Counted from the first letter of the stretch, positions 34,610 to 46,490 are shown. The stretch: 64,000 nucleotides of DNA from Parietaria judaica (GCA_954871525.1 OX940863.1:37620501-37684500); one strand, 5' to 3'. Notes: generated from the sequence alone by a model not told the origin. Translations and numbers: made by a program.

Positions 34610-36275
34610 AACCGTTGGATTGAGATAATTGATTTTCCCTAAACCCTAATTCAAAATTGAAAGCTTGGTGACCAAGCTTAGGGTTTTTGAATTAGCTTAA
34701 TTAATTGTATCCCTTGAATTGGTTTTGGATTTAATCTAAACCGTCGTATTGAAAATTAAATAATATATATATTAGGCATACATTTTTCGAATTAATGATG
34801 ATTCAAAATCAAATGCATTGCTTAGTAATCAAGCTTGGAGATTTGACTTTATCCTCAATCAATATGGTCCATTAGATCGGTTATGGAATTAATTTCAACG
34901 GTTGGATCTAGGCATTTCTTTTTTGAATTAATATATATATATATCGAATTATTATATATAAGGATAAGATTGGTTAATTGATTTACCAAGTCTTCCTTAT
35001 TTAAATCCCTAATTAATTTAAACCATTGGATATTAATGAATTCAATCTGGACCATTGGTTTGAGAAAATTAATTATATTTTCCCATAATAGAATTCAAAA
35101 TTAGGGAGGAAATTTCTCCTAATTGGTTACTCCGGAAGCTTTAAAAGAACCTTCAGTTAAAAGCTTTGCGACGGAGTCCTGCTGGCGAAGCCCACGCTTC
35201 GGTACGAGGAGTCCAGGAGAATATCACGGAAGATCGCGAGAGTTTCCCTTGGCATTTGTGAAACCCTGCTTAGTTGACAATGCACAGCCCAAAGTCGTCA
35301 ATATCTGAGGTACGGCCTTATGCATTGGGTCAATAGATGAAACCCTTTATTTACGATTTATTTATTTTCTATTAACTAGATTATTAATAATGAATTATGA
35401 AAATTAAATTGCTAATAAATTATCAGATCTTGTTCTTTGTAATTATCCGATTATCGATCCGTTATACGGTGTAACAAGTTTTCCACTTTAAATCTTTTTT
35501 TGAATGTTACCCAGAGAGATTGATGGATCATTTCGTGATACATACGACGGGAATTGTAATGATATTCCCAACAACCCCTGCCGGTACTACCCTCACCACT
35601 CGAAAAGGTCACCCCCGCACCGCCAACATCGGCATTTTCGACGAGCGAAACCACATCGTCAGTCATCCATTTATTTCTAACCCTTAACTACGTTGGACCT
35701 GATTCTCAATGAGATACGTAGGCACCCTCGCTAAACCATAAGCGACGGGGTTCTTCCTCGCCATAGGATCTTGCATTTTTTTGCAGGTCCTCCCTCGCCA
35801 TAAAAGCTCACCAAGGAAGAAAAATCACCAAAGAGAGAAGTTCATCAAGGATCGCCAAGAACAGCCCGGAGGCTCACCAGCGACGAAAGACTCGCCTCTA
35901 GCTTTGACGATCATCAGTCAACTCGCGTTGACTCTACATTCGATTTTCAACGCGCCCACCAGGTCCAGCTTAGGGCCCGAACCGTGGATCAAGTTCTAAG
36001 TTAAAGCCATTTTTACGGATTAACAGTTATTATAGCGTTTTGGTGCTTTGTTGGAGTTGTCCTAATTGCATTCTAATTTTTTTAATAGCAATAATACATA
36101 ATAATAAAAAGTTGTTAGTACCTTTTACTATTTCGATACTTTTTTTTTTTTAAACTCCACGTGTCTACCGAATATTGAGCCACATGTCAGAGGGTACCAC
36201 TGACGCATGGTTATATACGCCTATCCCGTGGAGTTTATCGTAAAATGACAGAAGGGAATAATTTGAGGTACCTAC

Positions 36276-37053
36276 TGTTGGGGTCGATTTCGGTTTAGGA
36301 GCCCAGAAAGTAAACAACTAATGACGCCACATACGCGTGAAACAAATGTCCAGATGACCAAGTCTCTAAAAACGGATAAGCCCAAGTCAAGACGAGTCGG
36401 AGAGCAGCAAGAGTCCAGATTATCGTCCGATATAATGTAAAAACATGTGCGATTAACCCGACCGATCAAAGTCCGAGCCGATGATAAAGAATAAGAAGTC
36501 AGTCACTCGAAGCTCACGATGCGACAGTAGAAACCAACTAGCATGAAGGTGTCCCCCCAAAGAGCCGACATGAATATGTATGACCCAAGTCGTACTAACG
36601 ACTGGGGACCACCAGATTAGGGTTTTGTTAATTCTTGAAATCATAGTCCGCTATGAGGCCCAAAACACAAGCCTATAAAAAGTATAATATGTCCTTCAAA
36701 AGGACCAATGATAGTCAATTGTAAAGAGCATAATCACTACCAAAAGTGTATAATCATCAATCCCAAAAAGAACATTATCTCTCCCTTTTTAGTCATGGTT
36801 GTACTAAAGAACCTAAGCTTTTACTTGTTTTCTAACAAATTTGTACAAAAAAGGCAATGGAATAGAAGGAAGAGAGCAATTCATACACACATTTTTATCC
36901 TACTCTTATTCTCCTTACATTTCGGATTGATTATCATTCCGCATACGAAATTAATGGAAGCGTACAGCCCAATTACTCTCGGGAAATATCTTCTAATTCG
37001 GTGTTGCCACGTGCGACGCTGTGACTATTGATTATCGGTTTTTACCCCAAACA
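36276..37053 (+). mobile_element. F5 solo LTR, TSD CCTAC
   Basis: 778 bp bounded by TGTTGGGGTCGATTTCGG and TTACCCCAAACA. CCTAC is at 36271-36275 and 37054-37058. A TATA box (gcctataaaaag) is at about 36671. It is the only copy of this family in the window. Confidence 0.85.
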
Positions 37054-37643
37054 CCTACTCAATAACTCAAGTTCATATTTTTGTTCAATAAGTATTAGTC
37101 CTACTAAAGAAATTTGATATTACATTTAACATAATTTGTGATACTTATACCGCTAATATTTTTTTATTATATATAGGGTCCCTATATATAAAGGTATGTA
37201 TTATTTATTCACACATCATCAACACCCAACGGTGGTCGTGAAATTAGGTCCCACACCCACCACAACGTATACGTGTGGGCCTACCCAGTTATCGTCGGGT
37301 CTTTGCAAATCGAGCAGCACATTGTAATTGACTTTTAGAATTGTCTACTAATTATTAGTTTCAATTTTATCACTAATAAAAACCTAACATTTTGGTATAA
37401 TTTGCTTCTACTTGTTTACGTATTTTATAAAAATTTAAATTTATTCTTATCGTACATGAAAATTTTTATTTCATTCATTTTACCATTTGAGAGCACATTA
37501 TCTAACGACTATATCCGAAGTTGTAATTGCTATAATGGAGAATAGGACAGTTTATTAACAAAATATCAATTTTATACAAACTTTTTTAAAAAAATTCCTC
37601 ATTTTAACGCACACAATGACTAGTTTTTTAAAACGTTTGTAGC
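37054..37643. other. AT-rich spacer with a short palindrome
   Basis: I see no gene. A 25-base palindrome with one central base lies at 37167-37191 (ttatatataggg / ccctatatataa). Confidence 0.5.
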
Positions 37644-38462
37644 TGTTATGCGTATTTTTTGGACCAAGTAAAATTGGGCTCCAATGGCGAAAGTCATAGC
37701 CTACTAGCAAAGTCAAAGACCCAGAGCCTAAGACCCAACTCATTTGGCGAGGCCCGGACCCCGAAGGACTAGAAGACGGAGCTAAAGACCGGATTCCACG
37801 TCTAAGAAGACGGTCCAGAAAACCCAACGAGGTCCTCGTAACCCCGCAAAAGTCCCTGACCAAGAAGCAAGGCGATGAAGACCATAGAAGACTCCCGGCG
37901 ACCCGAAGTGGAACTCGGCAAGGCAACGAGGACCCAAGGGAGTCCAGCGACGAGCCTACCGATGACCCCCGCGGTCCCCGACAAAGCAAGACAAAGACGA
38001 TGAACCACCCTCGTTGGACAACGAGCCCCCCTCGTTAGGCGACAAACCTCCCTCGACGAACGACAAACCTCTCGACAAAGCCCCCTCGCTGGACCAACGA
38101 ACCTCCCGACAAGCCTCCCCGTCAGGCAACGAACCGTCTCGCTGGGCGACGAACCCTCTATTTGCAACGAGCCACCTCGACAAAGACCTACCCCTCGTCG
38201 ATAACATCGACGGGGGATATCTAATAATAATTCACCGAGCATACGATGATCCTCAGGAGGTCCGCAGGAATCCACCGGACTCGATATACAAGCTTGCGGA
38301 CACCTGAAAGACCCTACGGACGAGCCACGAAGCAACCTACGAACCCTGCGCCACGAAAAGTAGCCACGACAAGCCCTTTGTGGCAAGGAGAACGACGCCA
38401 TTTCTTGGTGCAGTTAATGGGGAATATTCTTCATTAACTCCCCCCAGATAAGGAAAAGTGGT

Positions 38463-40184
38463 TGTTTACGTGGATCTCCACCTCAACCGTACCAAGCTTG
38501 TATTAGCCCGGTTGATTTATATGTCTGTGTATTTGCCGTATGAATCCCGACCTCGCGTCTAATAGATAATATCCGACTTAAAATATTTAAAATATATGTA
38601 TAGGTTGACACAAAGAACTTTTAGAAAGGTTCGTCCCAAAGCGTTAGTTGACTACTTCATGTAGTCCGTATGAATCCCGACCTCGCGTCTAATAGATAAT
38701 ATCCGACTTAAAATATTTAAAATATATGTATAGGTTGACACAAAGAACTTTTAGAAAGGTTCGTCCCAAAGCGTTAGTTGACTACTTCATGTAGTTATTA
38801 TTGATGTTTCATAGTACATCTCAGGGAGAAGAGAGAATTTGAAAGTATTGGAAGACAACAGTTGTATCTCGGATCGCTTCCTCCATGATCTCTCCTAGGC
38901 TTTATAGGGCCTCTTTTCTCTCTCCTACGTCCGAGTAGTTGGGCTTTAGTGGGCTAAGAAATATCCTTCCAGGTTGACACGTGGTCAAGAGAATAGATCA
39001 TTAACCGCTACCTAGCAGTTGGGCTTTATAACCATTGCAGAGCTTGAATATGTTGTGATGAACGGGTTCCCGAGTAGAGTTGATAAGCTTGTGGAACCTT
39101 AGAAGAGACATGCTTTGATCTTCTGCCGGTTTGGTATGTGCCTCGTCGAAATTTGGGTTGATATTATGGAATCCGGATCATTGAGCCTTTATTGGGCCTG
39201 AATTGAATTTGTGGCTGATTAATTTATTCTTCGTTGGCCAGTCAATATTGACCGGGTTGATTTTGTCACATTTTCTATTTGGTGTATGTCATGCTGGTGA
39301 ATGTGAATTTCGGGTTGAACTAAATATAAATATAATAAATCCTTATTTTATTATTGAATTTAATTATCACTATTTGACATATAATTTAGTCATATAGTGA
39401 CATATAAACGCACATCAACAGTCACCCCTGTAATAAAACAAATACGAAGTATTTATTATAGTAAAGTGTTGATCATGATTTGGGAGTTTTTGGTTTCAAA
39501 TATTAACATGATAAATTATTTCCTGATTAATTATATCTAGACAACCCTTAGAGAACTTCGAAGTCGGGGACAAGTGTCAGATGTTGGTTAGCATTGTGGT
39601 GATTTGACTGGGCCCACGAGCAATCATGAAGTCTATTGCGGGTCTAAGGGGTTGCCAGCTTCGAAACTATTCAGGGGCAGTTCAAGGGTTTTATTTTTCA
39701 TGGAATCGAGGCCGTTGGATCTACATATGGTGCGGATTGAAAGATCTGGGCCTTTGAATCTTAACTAGCCCTGGTTATTTAACCAAAGTTAATTTATTGA
39801 TGTCCCATCGATTGGCACTGAGGAGGTACCATTGTTAGTAATTGAGATGAGTTTACCCTTGCGATTCTCACTATTTATGTGTTTGGTTGCAATTTTCTTC
39901 CATTTTCGCCAGTTTTGCTCTATGAAAAAAGCTTAGGAATCATTTTTGCAAGTTCTTCCTGCTCTCAAGTTCTTGGAACCATCATGTTCTTTCCTTTATT
40001 TTCGTGTTTCATCCGTCTATGATTTTAATATTTTATTCGCATGCTTTCCAACAGTTCATTGTGTTTGTTGCTTTTTCTTAAAAACAAGAATCGATATGTT
40101 AAAGTTTGGTATTGTATTATTCCATTTAATTATCACTACATTACATATAGTTTAGTCATATAATGACATGAACGCACATCAACA
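38463..40184 (-). mobile_element. deleted F2-like element, TSD GTGGT
   Basis: GTGGT at 38458-38462 and 40185-40189 defines the insertion. In minus orientation a short 5' LTR stub (40184 to about 40090) is followed by a piece of internal sequence (to 39419) and a complete 3' LTR (39418-38463). The LTR is related to F2 (shared 'ttagaaaggttcgtcc' and 'gttgactac') but clearly diverged. Most of the internal region, including all pol, has been deleted. Confidence 0.75.
38536..38795 (+). repeat. perfect 130-bp tandem duplication
   Basis: Units 38536-38665 and 38666-38795 are identical base for base by my reading. They lie inside the 3' LTR of the F2-like element. Related LTRs contain a single copy. 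Confidence 0.92.
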
Positions 40185-40371
40185 GTGGTTACCTCTAAAT
40201 AGGAGGCCCATTCTCCTCATTTTATACACATTCTTTCCTCAGAGTTTCTCTCTCTAAAAACTCAACTTCTTTCTCTAGAATTTCAAGTTCTCTCTCTCCC
40301 CTTGGGAGATTTTCACCGCTCGTCAAGCAGTAGCTCTCTCCTTTGTTAGGAAGTCGATCCCTGCCAAAAAC

Positions 40372-40978
40372 TAGGGGTGTGCAAAATAACCAGTAACCGA
40401 GTTTTAAAACCGTATCCGAAAATTATGCGGTTTAAAATAACCGTAACCGAATTCTTTTGAAAACAGCTTAAGGTTAACCGTATCTAGTTTTAAACAGGAT
40501 AATGTTACATGTTATTTATTTTTTAAAACAGGTTATTTTTGTAACCGGTTTTAATATTTATTTATTTGTTTAAGTATTTTAAAATTAAATTAAGTAGGAT
40601 TTTCTCTCTTTCAGTCAAAGCCTCTTCAAGTTGTTGAACTAGATTATTTATTTATTTATTTATAATTGTTTTTTATTTATTTACGTATTGGACCGGTATA
40701 TTTCTTTTTGGACTCGGTTGTTTTATGGCAGTTTATTTTGGACCGATATGTTTTATCGTTGTGATAAACTTTGTTTAATGCTATATTAAGAAAAAGAAAA
40801 CAGGTTAAGGTTATTAAAGAGGTTAATCATACTTTAATAACCGGAAATTAGGTTAACCGGTTTTCGGTTAACCGGTTTCAAAAACAGGTTAAGGTTATTA
40901 AAACATGACTAACCGGAATTGGGTTAAGGATACCAAATAGTGAAAAATAAACAGGTTAACCGACCAGTTTCAGCCCTA
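40372..40978. mobile_element. hAT-type MITE, 8-bp TSD CCAAAAAC
   Basis: 607 bp with ends TAGGGGTGTG and CAGCCCTA, flanked by CCAAAAAC at 40364-40371 and 40979-40986. The interior is rich in inverted 'aaccggtt' and 'ggttaacc' phrases and has no coding frame. Eight-base TSD and TAGGGGTGTGCAAA-like ends are typical of plant hAT MITEs. Confidence 0.88.
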
Positions 40979-41702
40979 CCAAAAACCCTCTCAGGTCGAC
41001 TAGTCTCACGACCTCACCCTATCAGAACATAGTATGAGAGTCGCACCATCCAAGACTCGCAACCCTCGTCACTCAAGACCCTCAACATCTGAGCTAGTAA
41101 ACACCCGCGCTGACTAACAGGGCACCCTCGCCAATCAATTGATGTGGGACTTCGTCCCTCTAGCAAACGACAGTATGTTTCCTTGATAAACAAGGAAAAA
41201 CAACATTGGCTTCATTAAACGATGGCAAGTTCCTTGATAAACAGACGACATGGGCCTCTTCCACTGCACGACATGATAGGAACGCTGGAAATGACATCAC
41301 GTCCAAAGGTGGGCCTTCACCAAGAACCGGCCCAACATCTAAAGAAGCTCGTTCAAACCTCACGTTATTAACATCCTCTTCTCCCTGAAGACCAAGCAAC
41401 CCCGAAGACTAGGCATCAAACCCACAAGCTGATGAATTTGAAGTGAGGCCACGTCAGACTACAAGCATATCAAACATGGAAATCGTGGGATGACCTTTAC
41501 ACATGGCATTCATTGGAAGACCAGCTGAGATCAAGTCTTCTAGCTGTTGCATGAGATCAGGAGGAGCGGATGGTCACCAAGGAAGAAGATTTCGCCTCCA
41601 ACTAAGTCATTTAATAGTCAATCCTCATTGACTCCACTAGGTCTAGCCCGAGGCTCGAACCGTAGATCGGGTTCACTGTTAGTGCAAAAACGAGCACTAA
41701 CA

Positions 41703-42210
41703 GTTTGGCGCTAGAAGAAGGGGGACCGAGCATCAACCTCATACCCCCACCAACATTCATCTGAGGATCCCGGAGTACGAGGATCGTCATTCGACATGAC
41801 GAGCCACGCCAGTGCTTCGCAACGCGTGACGCAACATCCCAGGTCCAGCATCGCGCTCAACACGAGGGCAGTCCCTCGCCATACGAAATCAGCCCCCTCG
41901 CAAAGCTTCACCAACACTTGTCGAGGAGAATGACAACACTCAAGACATTTCGCGGATGTCTATTTCCGCTCATGACGAGGAAAGCACAACAGATAAAAAC
42001 AGTGCCGGAAGTCGCCAGATCACCCGTGACCCTCGCTAAGCTCATCCGGAGGGTCGCAAGGTGAGTCGCCAAAGCAGAGACCCCGACATCGCCTGAGCAT
42101 ACTAGGATGCCCCTGATCTTCTCTAGGCTTGCCAGGACGAATACCGGCAAGCCTAGAGAAGGTCGGAACAGAGACAAAACCGGAAAGAGGATACCGAATT
42201 TTCACCTCTA
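41703..42210 (+). pseudogene. F3 internal region: primer-binding site and gag fragment
   Basis: TGGCGCTAGAAG begins four bases after the LTR (41706) and is the probable primer-binding site; a TGGCGC start is common in plant Ty3/gypsy elements. An ATG near 41798 opens a frame of about 45 codons. Another open frame ends in NRDKTGKRIPNFHL at about 42210. Both are short and rich in Arg/Ser/Thr, like decayed gag N-termini, but no conserved gag motif is certain. The homology to an element ends near 42215. Confidence 0.45.
42118..42161. repeat. 16-bp perfect stem with 12-base loop
   Basis: CTTCTCTAGGCTTGCC at 42118-42133 is exactly complementary to 42146-42161. It lies in the decayed gag frame of the F3 element. 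Confidence 0.9.
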
Positions 42211-42214
42211 GACT

Positions 42215-43283
42215 TCACCATTGATGTATGTTAAACCTGATTATTTAGACTATATAGTATACCTTTGATATGTTAAACATGATTGTATTTAATTTTACAC
42301 CATAATATAATATTATGTTATTGTATTATTAATGTAATAATATTTTTTAATTATATTAATGTATTAAATATTAAATTTTTTAAGAAAAAAAATCAAATTA
42401 TATTCCAAACAGTAATTTTGTTTTTTTACTTTTAGAAAATAAAAAATAGAAATGTGTACCAAACAGTTATTTAAAAACAACTGCAAGAGTTTTTTACACT
42501 ACACCTACAAAATTCTAAATAGAGAAAACAAAAACATATTGAGTTGTCTACCAAACAGCACATCATTTGTCACATTTTTCTCTTTAATATACTCTCATAC
42601 TTTAGGACAAATTATCCCTATCATGACTATGCTAGGACACTTTGCATTGCCTTTGTTGTACTACTAACCATAGTAACAATTGTACTACTCACGTTTCATC
42701 GAGTACTACCAACTAGTAATTCCTCAAAAACAAAATTTTCACATTTATTGGTCGATCTTTATCACTATCCACGTTGAAATACATGCTAGGGTAAAAAAGT
42801 GTAAAATCATTAAAAATAACGCAGCGTATTCCAACTTTGAATTGCATTGACGAAATACTCAATTCAGTTTGCTTCTTTTTTAATGTTGAGTTTTTGTATG
42901 TCTAAAACTTAGATTTTTGTTTTTCATGTTTTAAATTTTTCGTGTTATAAAATGTTTTGATATGAAGCATAAATGCGCGTATGAATAATACAGTAACATA
43001 AACACAAACACGTGAGAAAAAATCAAGAAAAAAAAAATCAAATTAGTACAATTGAATATTTGAGAGTATATTTTGTATTTTTAAATAATTCTGAATACTT
43101 TTATCACAATTATCTCTAATTATCGTTAATTTATACAATACTTTTATATTTTATTATTAGTTCAACCTTTTGTGTATAGATCTAATGCAACGTGCTATAA
43201 ATGATCGGAAGTTTATAGCTATAGCCACTCTTTCTGTTGCCCTATATGATATATCTTGATGAAAACGATTTTTTTATATTAAA
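42215..43283. other. AT-rich intergenic sequence
   Basis: I see no gene, RNA or clear element. Open frames on either strand here are short and of noncoding composition. Confidence 0.45.
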
Positions 43284-43540
43284 GTGCTATTAGGGGTTTA
43301 ATGTCGTTGTTTTGTCATAAACGAAGCTGATGTGGGCTCGTCCACGTGGCAAAAAATTGTTATGTCAGCAACCCACGTTTGTCCACGTGGCCAGACTTTA
43401 CGGGTATGCTAACTGTGTTACGAGAATGGAGTAGTCTACTCCCCAAATGTGACATTGGGTATTTTTGCCACTACATTTAGACTTTGGGTACACGAGAGGT
43501 ACTTTGACCAAACTTTAGGTATTTTCGTTGTCATTAACCC
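43284..43540. mobile_element. foldback MITE, copy 2, left half missing
   Basis: It matches the middle and right arm of the copies at 12137 and 53459, ending gttgtcattaaccc. The left arm is absent, so the copy starts near the central 'attaggggtttaat'. Confidence 0.75.
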
Positions 43541-43900
43541 TTTTTTAAATACCAAATCATAATAAAATAAAAAATATATATTTTGAAACCATGAAAAGAT
43601 CGAAATTGAAAGAAACAAAAAAAAATGACGATTTTTTTTACAAAGAAAAAAAATTATGTCTTAAATTTTTTGGAACCAAAAGTGGATTAAAATTTTCGAA
43701 AACAAACACAAACCATTATATGTGATGTGACATGTTACTTATTCGAATATATTTATATTATTTAATTAGCAAATTAGGAGATCAAGTTTATGAAATTTTA
43801 CAAATTAATAAATAAAGTGAATTATTTTTTTTAATGGGAGTGGCGCTATCGGCTAATGTTACAATGTACTCTCGCATTACTAAATATATTCAGTGTAAGA
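43541..43900. other. AT-rich spacer
   Basis: I see nothing beyond A/T-rich sequence. Confidence 0.4.
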
Positions 43901-43917
43901 ATAGGTGACACTATTGA

Positions 43918-44025
43918 CCAAGTTTACATATGTAAAGTGACACATATTTGAGTTCTGTAGGGATTGAACCCCTGACCTCTTGAATGAAGGTGACGTGGAG
44001 TTACCCTAGACCAAATTTACTTGGT
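43918..44025 (-). mobile_element. possible SINE remnant (tRNA-like B box)
   Basis: On the minus strand 'ggtcaggggttcaatccc' matches the pol III B-box consensus, about 35 bases downstream of 'ggtctagggtaactcc', a weak A box. No poly-A or TSD was recognised, so this is tentative. Confidence 0.3.
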
Positions 44026-44294
44026 TAATAAAGTGAATCATTTAAGAGTGGTGCATAATAAAAGTCTAAAAATATAAAATAATAATATACTCTCATACGA
44101 ATAAAAAATTCTATCCCATCACGGACTATCTTGAAAGTTGAAGCAAACTTAAATTTGATTACGGTAGCACATTCATACACACAAACACGATCAACGGTCG
44201 AAAATATCCCGGAACCAAAGAGTGGGGACCACACATGAATAATTGGATCCATTTGGCTGAGAACCGAGTGATAAAACGACACATACGTGGAAAA

Positions 44295-44360
44295 TGCATG
44301 CATAGAGATCAAGCCATGTGGCCACGTGGACGGTCGATATTCCTCGGCTCCTCTTATAAG
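44295..44360 (+). promoter_or_regulatory. metallothionein promoter elements: RY motif, G-box, TATA
   Basis: TGCATGCA lies at about 44295-44302, a CACGTG G-box at 44323-44328 and a TTATAAG box at 44354-44360, 75 bases before the ATG. This predicts a leader of about 45 bases. G-boxes bind bZIP and bHLH factors. Confidence 0.55.
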
Positions 44361-44434
44361 TAAGCTTCTTCGTTTTCCCATGAAACTCGCTCAACCAACA
44401 ACAACAATCTCATCTCTCTTCGATCGATCGGAAG

Positions 44435-45347
44435 ATGTCTTGCTGCAATGGCAAATGTGGCTGCGGATCCAACTGCGGTTGCGGTAGCAGCTGCAAAGGG
44501 TACGTACTTTCACTAGACTCCTGTTTGGCTTCCGGGAAACTTAGATTTTTTCCGGCAAAATCTTGTGATTCAGTTTTTTACGCTTAGGAATATAGAATGA
44601 AGCTTAAGAAACAATTAATCTCTGTAGCTGATTAAGCTCTGAATGGAGCTCTGATTTGTGAGAATATTGCGATGAACGTGAAGAAGTAAGCTTGGAATGA
44701 AGCTCTGTGTTTTTTGTCCGTTGTAGATCGAATTTTGGAAATAAAAACTTGTACTAATGTTCTGACGCTTAGGAATATAGAATTAAGCTGTAATTTGTGA
44801 GAAAAATGGTGATGAGCATGAAGGATCAAGCTCCGAATATGATTAAGCCTAGAAAGAAAGATCTGATTTTGCGAGAAAATTGGGACGAATTATGGAGAAT
44901 GAAGGTCTGATTTGTGTGCAGGTGCGGAATGTACCCGGACCTGAGCGAAACCGAGAGCTACTCGACCTCTGAGACTCTCATCGTCGGCCTCGCTCCGGCA
45001 AAGGCGTGAGTAGTCGATAACTTCCATGTGTTTGTTTGGAAATGGAAAGGGCTATTCCCAGAACACGTATCAATTTTTTTACCCCCAATACTCTTGAAAA
45101 TATTATATAAGAAGGGTAGAAAAAAGCCCGATAAAAATTACATGTTGGTACTTTGTCTGGGTGAAAAGAGTTGAAACTTATGGGTGTTTTTTTAGGTTAT
45201 TGATACTTGTGCCGGAATGAGATTAAATAAAAATGAAATGGAGCTGTGTGGTGCAGGTACTTTGAGTCGGAGGGATGTGAGGGTGCGGCGGAGAACGGAT
45301 GCAAGTGCGGCGCAAACTGCTCGTGCGACCCCTGCACTTGTAAATGA
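44435..45347 (+). CDS. MT2: type 2 metallothionein, three exons
   Basis: Exons are 44435-44499, 44922-45005 and 45257-45347, giving 79 residues. All introns are GT-AG. The N-terminal Cys domain (MSCCNGKCGCGSNCGCG, then SCKGCG) has the MSCC start and the CC, CxC and CxxC order of plant type 2 proteins. A Cys-free spacer of about 40 residues includes MYPDLSETESYSTSETLIVG. The C-terminal domain is NGCKCGANCSCDPCTCK with three CxC pairs. The protein binds Cu, Zn and Cd through thiolate clusters in the cytosol and takes part in metal homeostasis and redox protection. Size and exon structure are typical, apart from an unusually long intron 1 with short internal repeats. The 3' flank is partly duplicated downstream. 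Confidence 0.96.
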
Positions 45348-45385
45348 TGGATATAATTTCATTTAAGTGTTTGAAAATAAAGAAG

Positions 45386-45602
45386 CCATATTTATATGTG
45401 TATGGCCTGAGACTTGCGTGAAGGGTCACCTTATGTCATGTGTAAGATCTGTGTTGATGTGTTTCTTTGGATGAGAACAAACTGAATGAATGAGACTGAT
45501 TTTCTTTGTCGGTAGTAAATATCTGTTTGCTTTCATCTTCAATTGGGCACATCTTTTTTTGGGTTAGATTTAATTTTTGCAAGAAAGTATTCCTGGAAGA
45601 GG

Positions 45603-45647
<45 letters not shown>

Positions 45648-45745
45648 AGCCACCTACGAGGTACTTCCGCTATTGATGTAAAGGTTTAAAATTAATCAAT
45701 AAGTGAAAAATAGTAATGGGAGAGACAAATAGTGCATATATCAAG
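45386..45745 (+). repeat. metallothionein 3' flank, first copy
   Basis: This block includes the probable 3' UTR ('cctgagacttgcgtgaaggg') and a (TA)n run, and recurs at 46491-46835 with a few percent divergence. Confidence 0.85.
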
Positions 45746-46490
45746 CGGTATATGGAGAAAAATGTAGGGAGAATGTGGTGGTTATTGAGGGTAGTTTAGG
45801 AAAAAGAAAAAAAAAGTGATAATTTCATTTCAATTTCAATGGACAAGGATAAGATGTGGATAATTTGATTTCAATTGCATGTATAAGATTGCAAAGTTAT
45901 TTGATATGATACATGTATCTGATATGATCCATGTATATGTATATATGTATGAGAATGTGTGGTCGAAGAGGTTTAAAAAAATTGATTGGTACAACTTTAT
46001 ATCAACAAAATATGTTTCTTCTTTTTAATATCTCATTCATAGGATCTCTAAAGTTAGGTATGTTTCACATTGGAGCAATTCTAGGATGAGTGACTTCCTA
46101 GAATGTTTTTCGAACGGTGTGTAAGTGAAGATAAAGCACAGTGAACAGCCTCATGTTAGTCTATAAGGATGATCGTCAATTTGATAGTAGTGCGCTACAA
46201 ATGGTATCACCATCGAGCCCAGTCGACAAATGTAACCGACAAGGACGTCGAGCTCCCGTTAGGCGGGGTGATTAATCAACAATCCATGAGCCGATAGGGC
46301 AAGAAAAGATAAGTTGTGTAATCTTGCATTGCTTGGGCAATGGATGTGCTGATAAAATATTTTCATGACTATAAAGGTACGAGACTGCACTACATGAGAT
46401 CATACATGTATGGATTGTATGGTCAAAGAAGCTTAAAAGAATTTATTGGTACTACATATGTTAACAAGATGTATCTTATTTTGGGTAGCT
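45746..46490. other. spacer with diverged repeat pieces, possibly LTR remnant
   Basis: Phrases such as 'gagactgcac', 'gattgtatg' and 'tcattcata' recur between 45930 and 47110. The stretch at 46200-46300 ('gacaaggacgtcgagctccc') resembles the ends of some plant LTR elements. I cannot define boundaries. Confidence 0.35.

Larger units (their letters stand above)
17920..35573 (+). mobile_element. F1 solo LTR B interrupted by three insertions, TSD ACCCC
   Basis: F1 sequence is present at 17920-18264, 19545-20080, 32865-33613 and 34610-35573, in order and in one orientation. The left end is TATTGG (one change from TGTTGG) and the right end ATTCCCAACA. ACCCC lies at 17915-17919 and 35574-35578. Its extra divergence from the other F1 copies fits its position as an older host for later insertions. 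Confidence 0.88.
14322..36025 (+). mobile_element. F3 solo LTR (about 1.25 kb of its own sequence) holding the nested stack, TSD GTTAT
   Basis: The F3 segments are 14322-14787, 17583-17919 and 35574-36025. They read continuously once the nested insertions are removed and match the F3 5' LTR at 37644. GTTAT flanks the outer ends (14317-14321 and 36026-36030). The promoter TATA (cctataaatagga) lies at about 17670. The left terminus is TC instead of TG, a single-base change. No internal region adjoins it. Confidence 0.8.
12669..36063. mobile_element. possible outermost DNA element split by the nested LTR elements
   Basis: AGGGCATCTCCAA with 'ttttggtgc' at 12669 is matched in inverse by 'ttttggtgc' and TTGGAGTTGTCCT ending at 36063. 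The F2 (12805) and F3 (14322) insertions lie inside. Removing them leaves about 820 bp. I found no convincing TSD, so the pairing could be coincidental. Confidence 0.3.
37644..41702 (+). mobile_element. F3 5' LTR interrupted by two elements
   Basis: F3 sequence occupies 37644-38462, 40190-40371 and 40987-41702. It starts TGTTATGCGTATTTTTTGG and ends GAGCACTAACA, directly followed by a primer-binding-site-like TGGCGC. It matches the F3 solo LTR at 14322 (for example 'aaattgggctccaatggcgaaagtc'). No 3' LTR follows, so the element is cut off at about 42.2 kb. Confidence 0.75.

Noticed and set aside
37555..38437. Long minus-strand frames (144 and 199 codons) at the F3 LTR
   Set aside because: They cover tandem-like 'cctcgctggacaacgag' phrases in the LTR and consist of Ser/Arg/Leu repeats. 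There is no domain, and the frames end at LTR features.
45608..45640. (TA)n runs near 2720, 45608 and 46711 as possible CRISPR-like or satellite arrays
   Set aside because: They are simple dinucleotide microsatellites without spacers, and CRISPR arrays are not expected in a plant nucleus.
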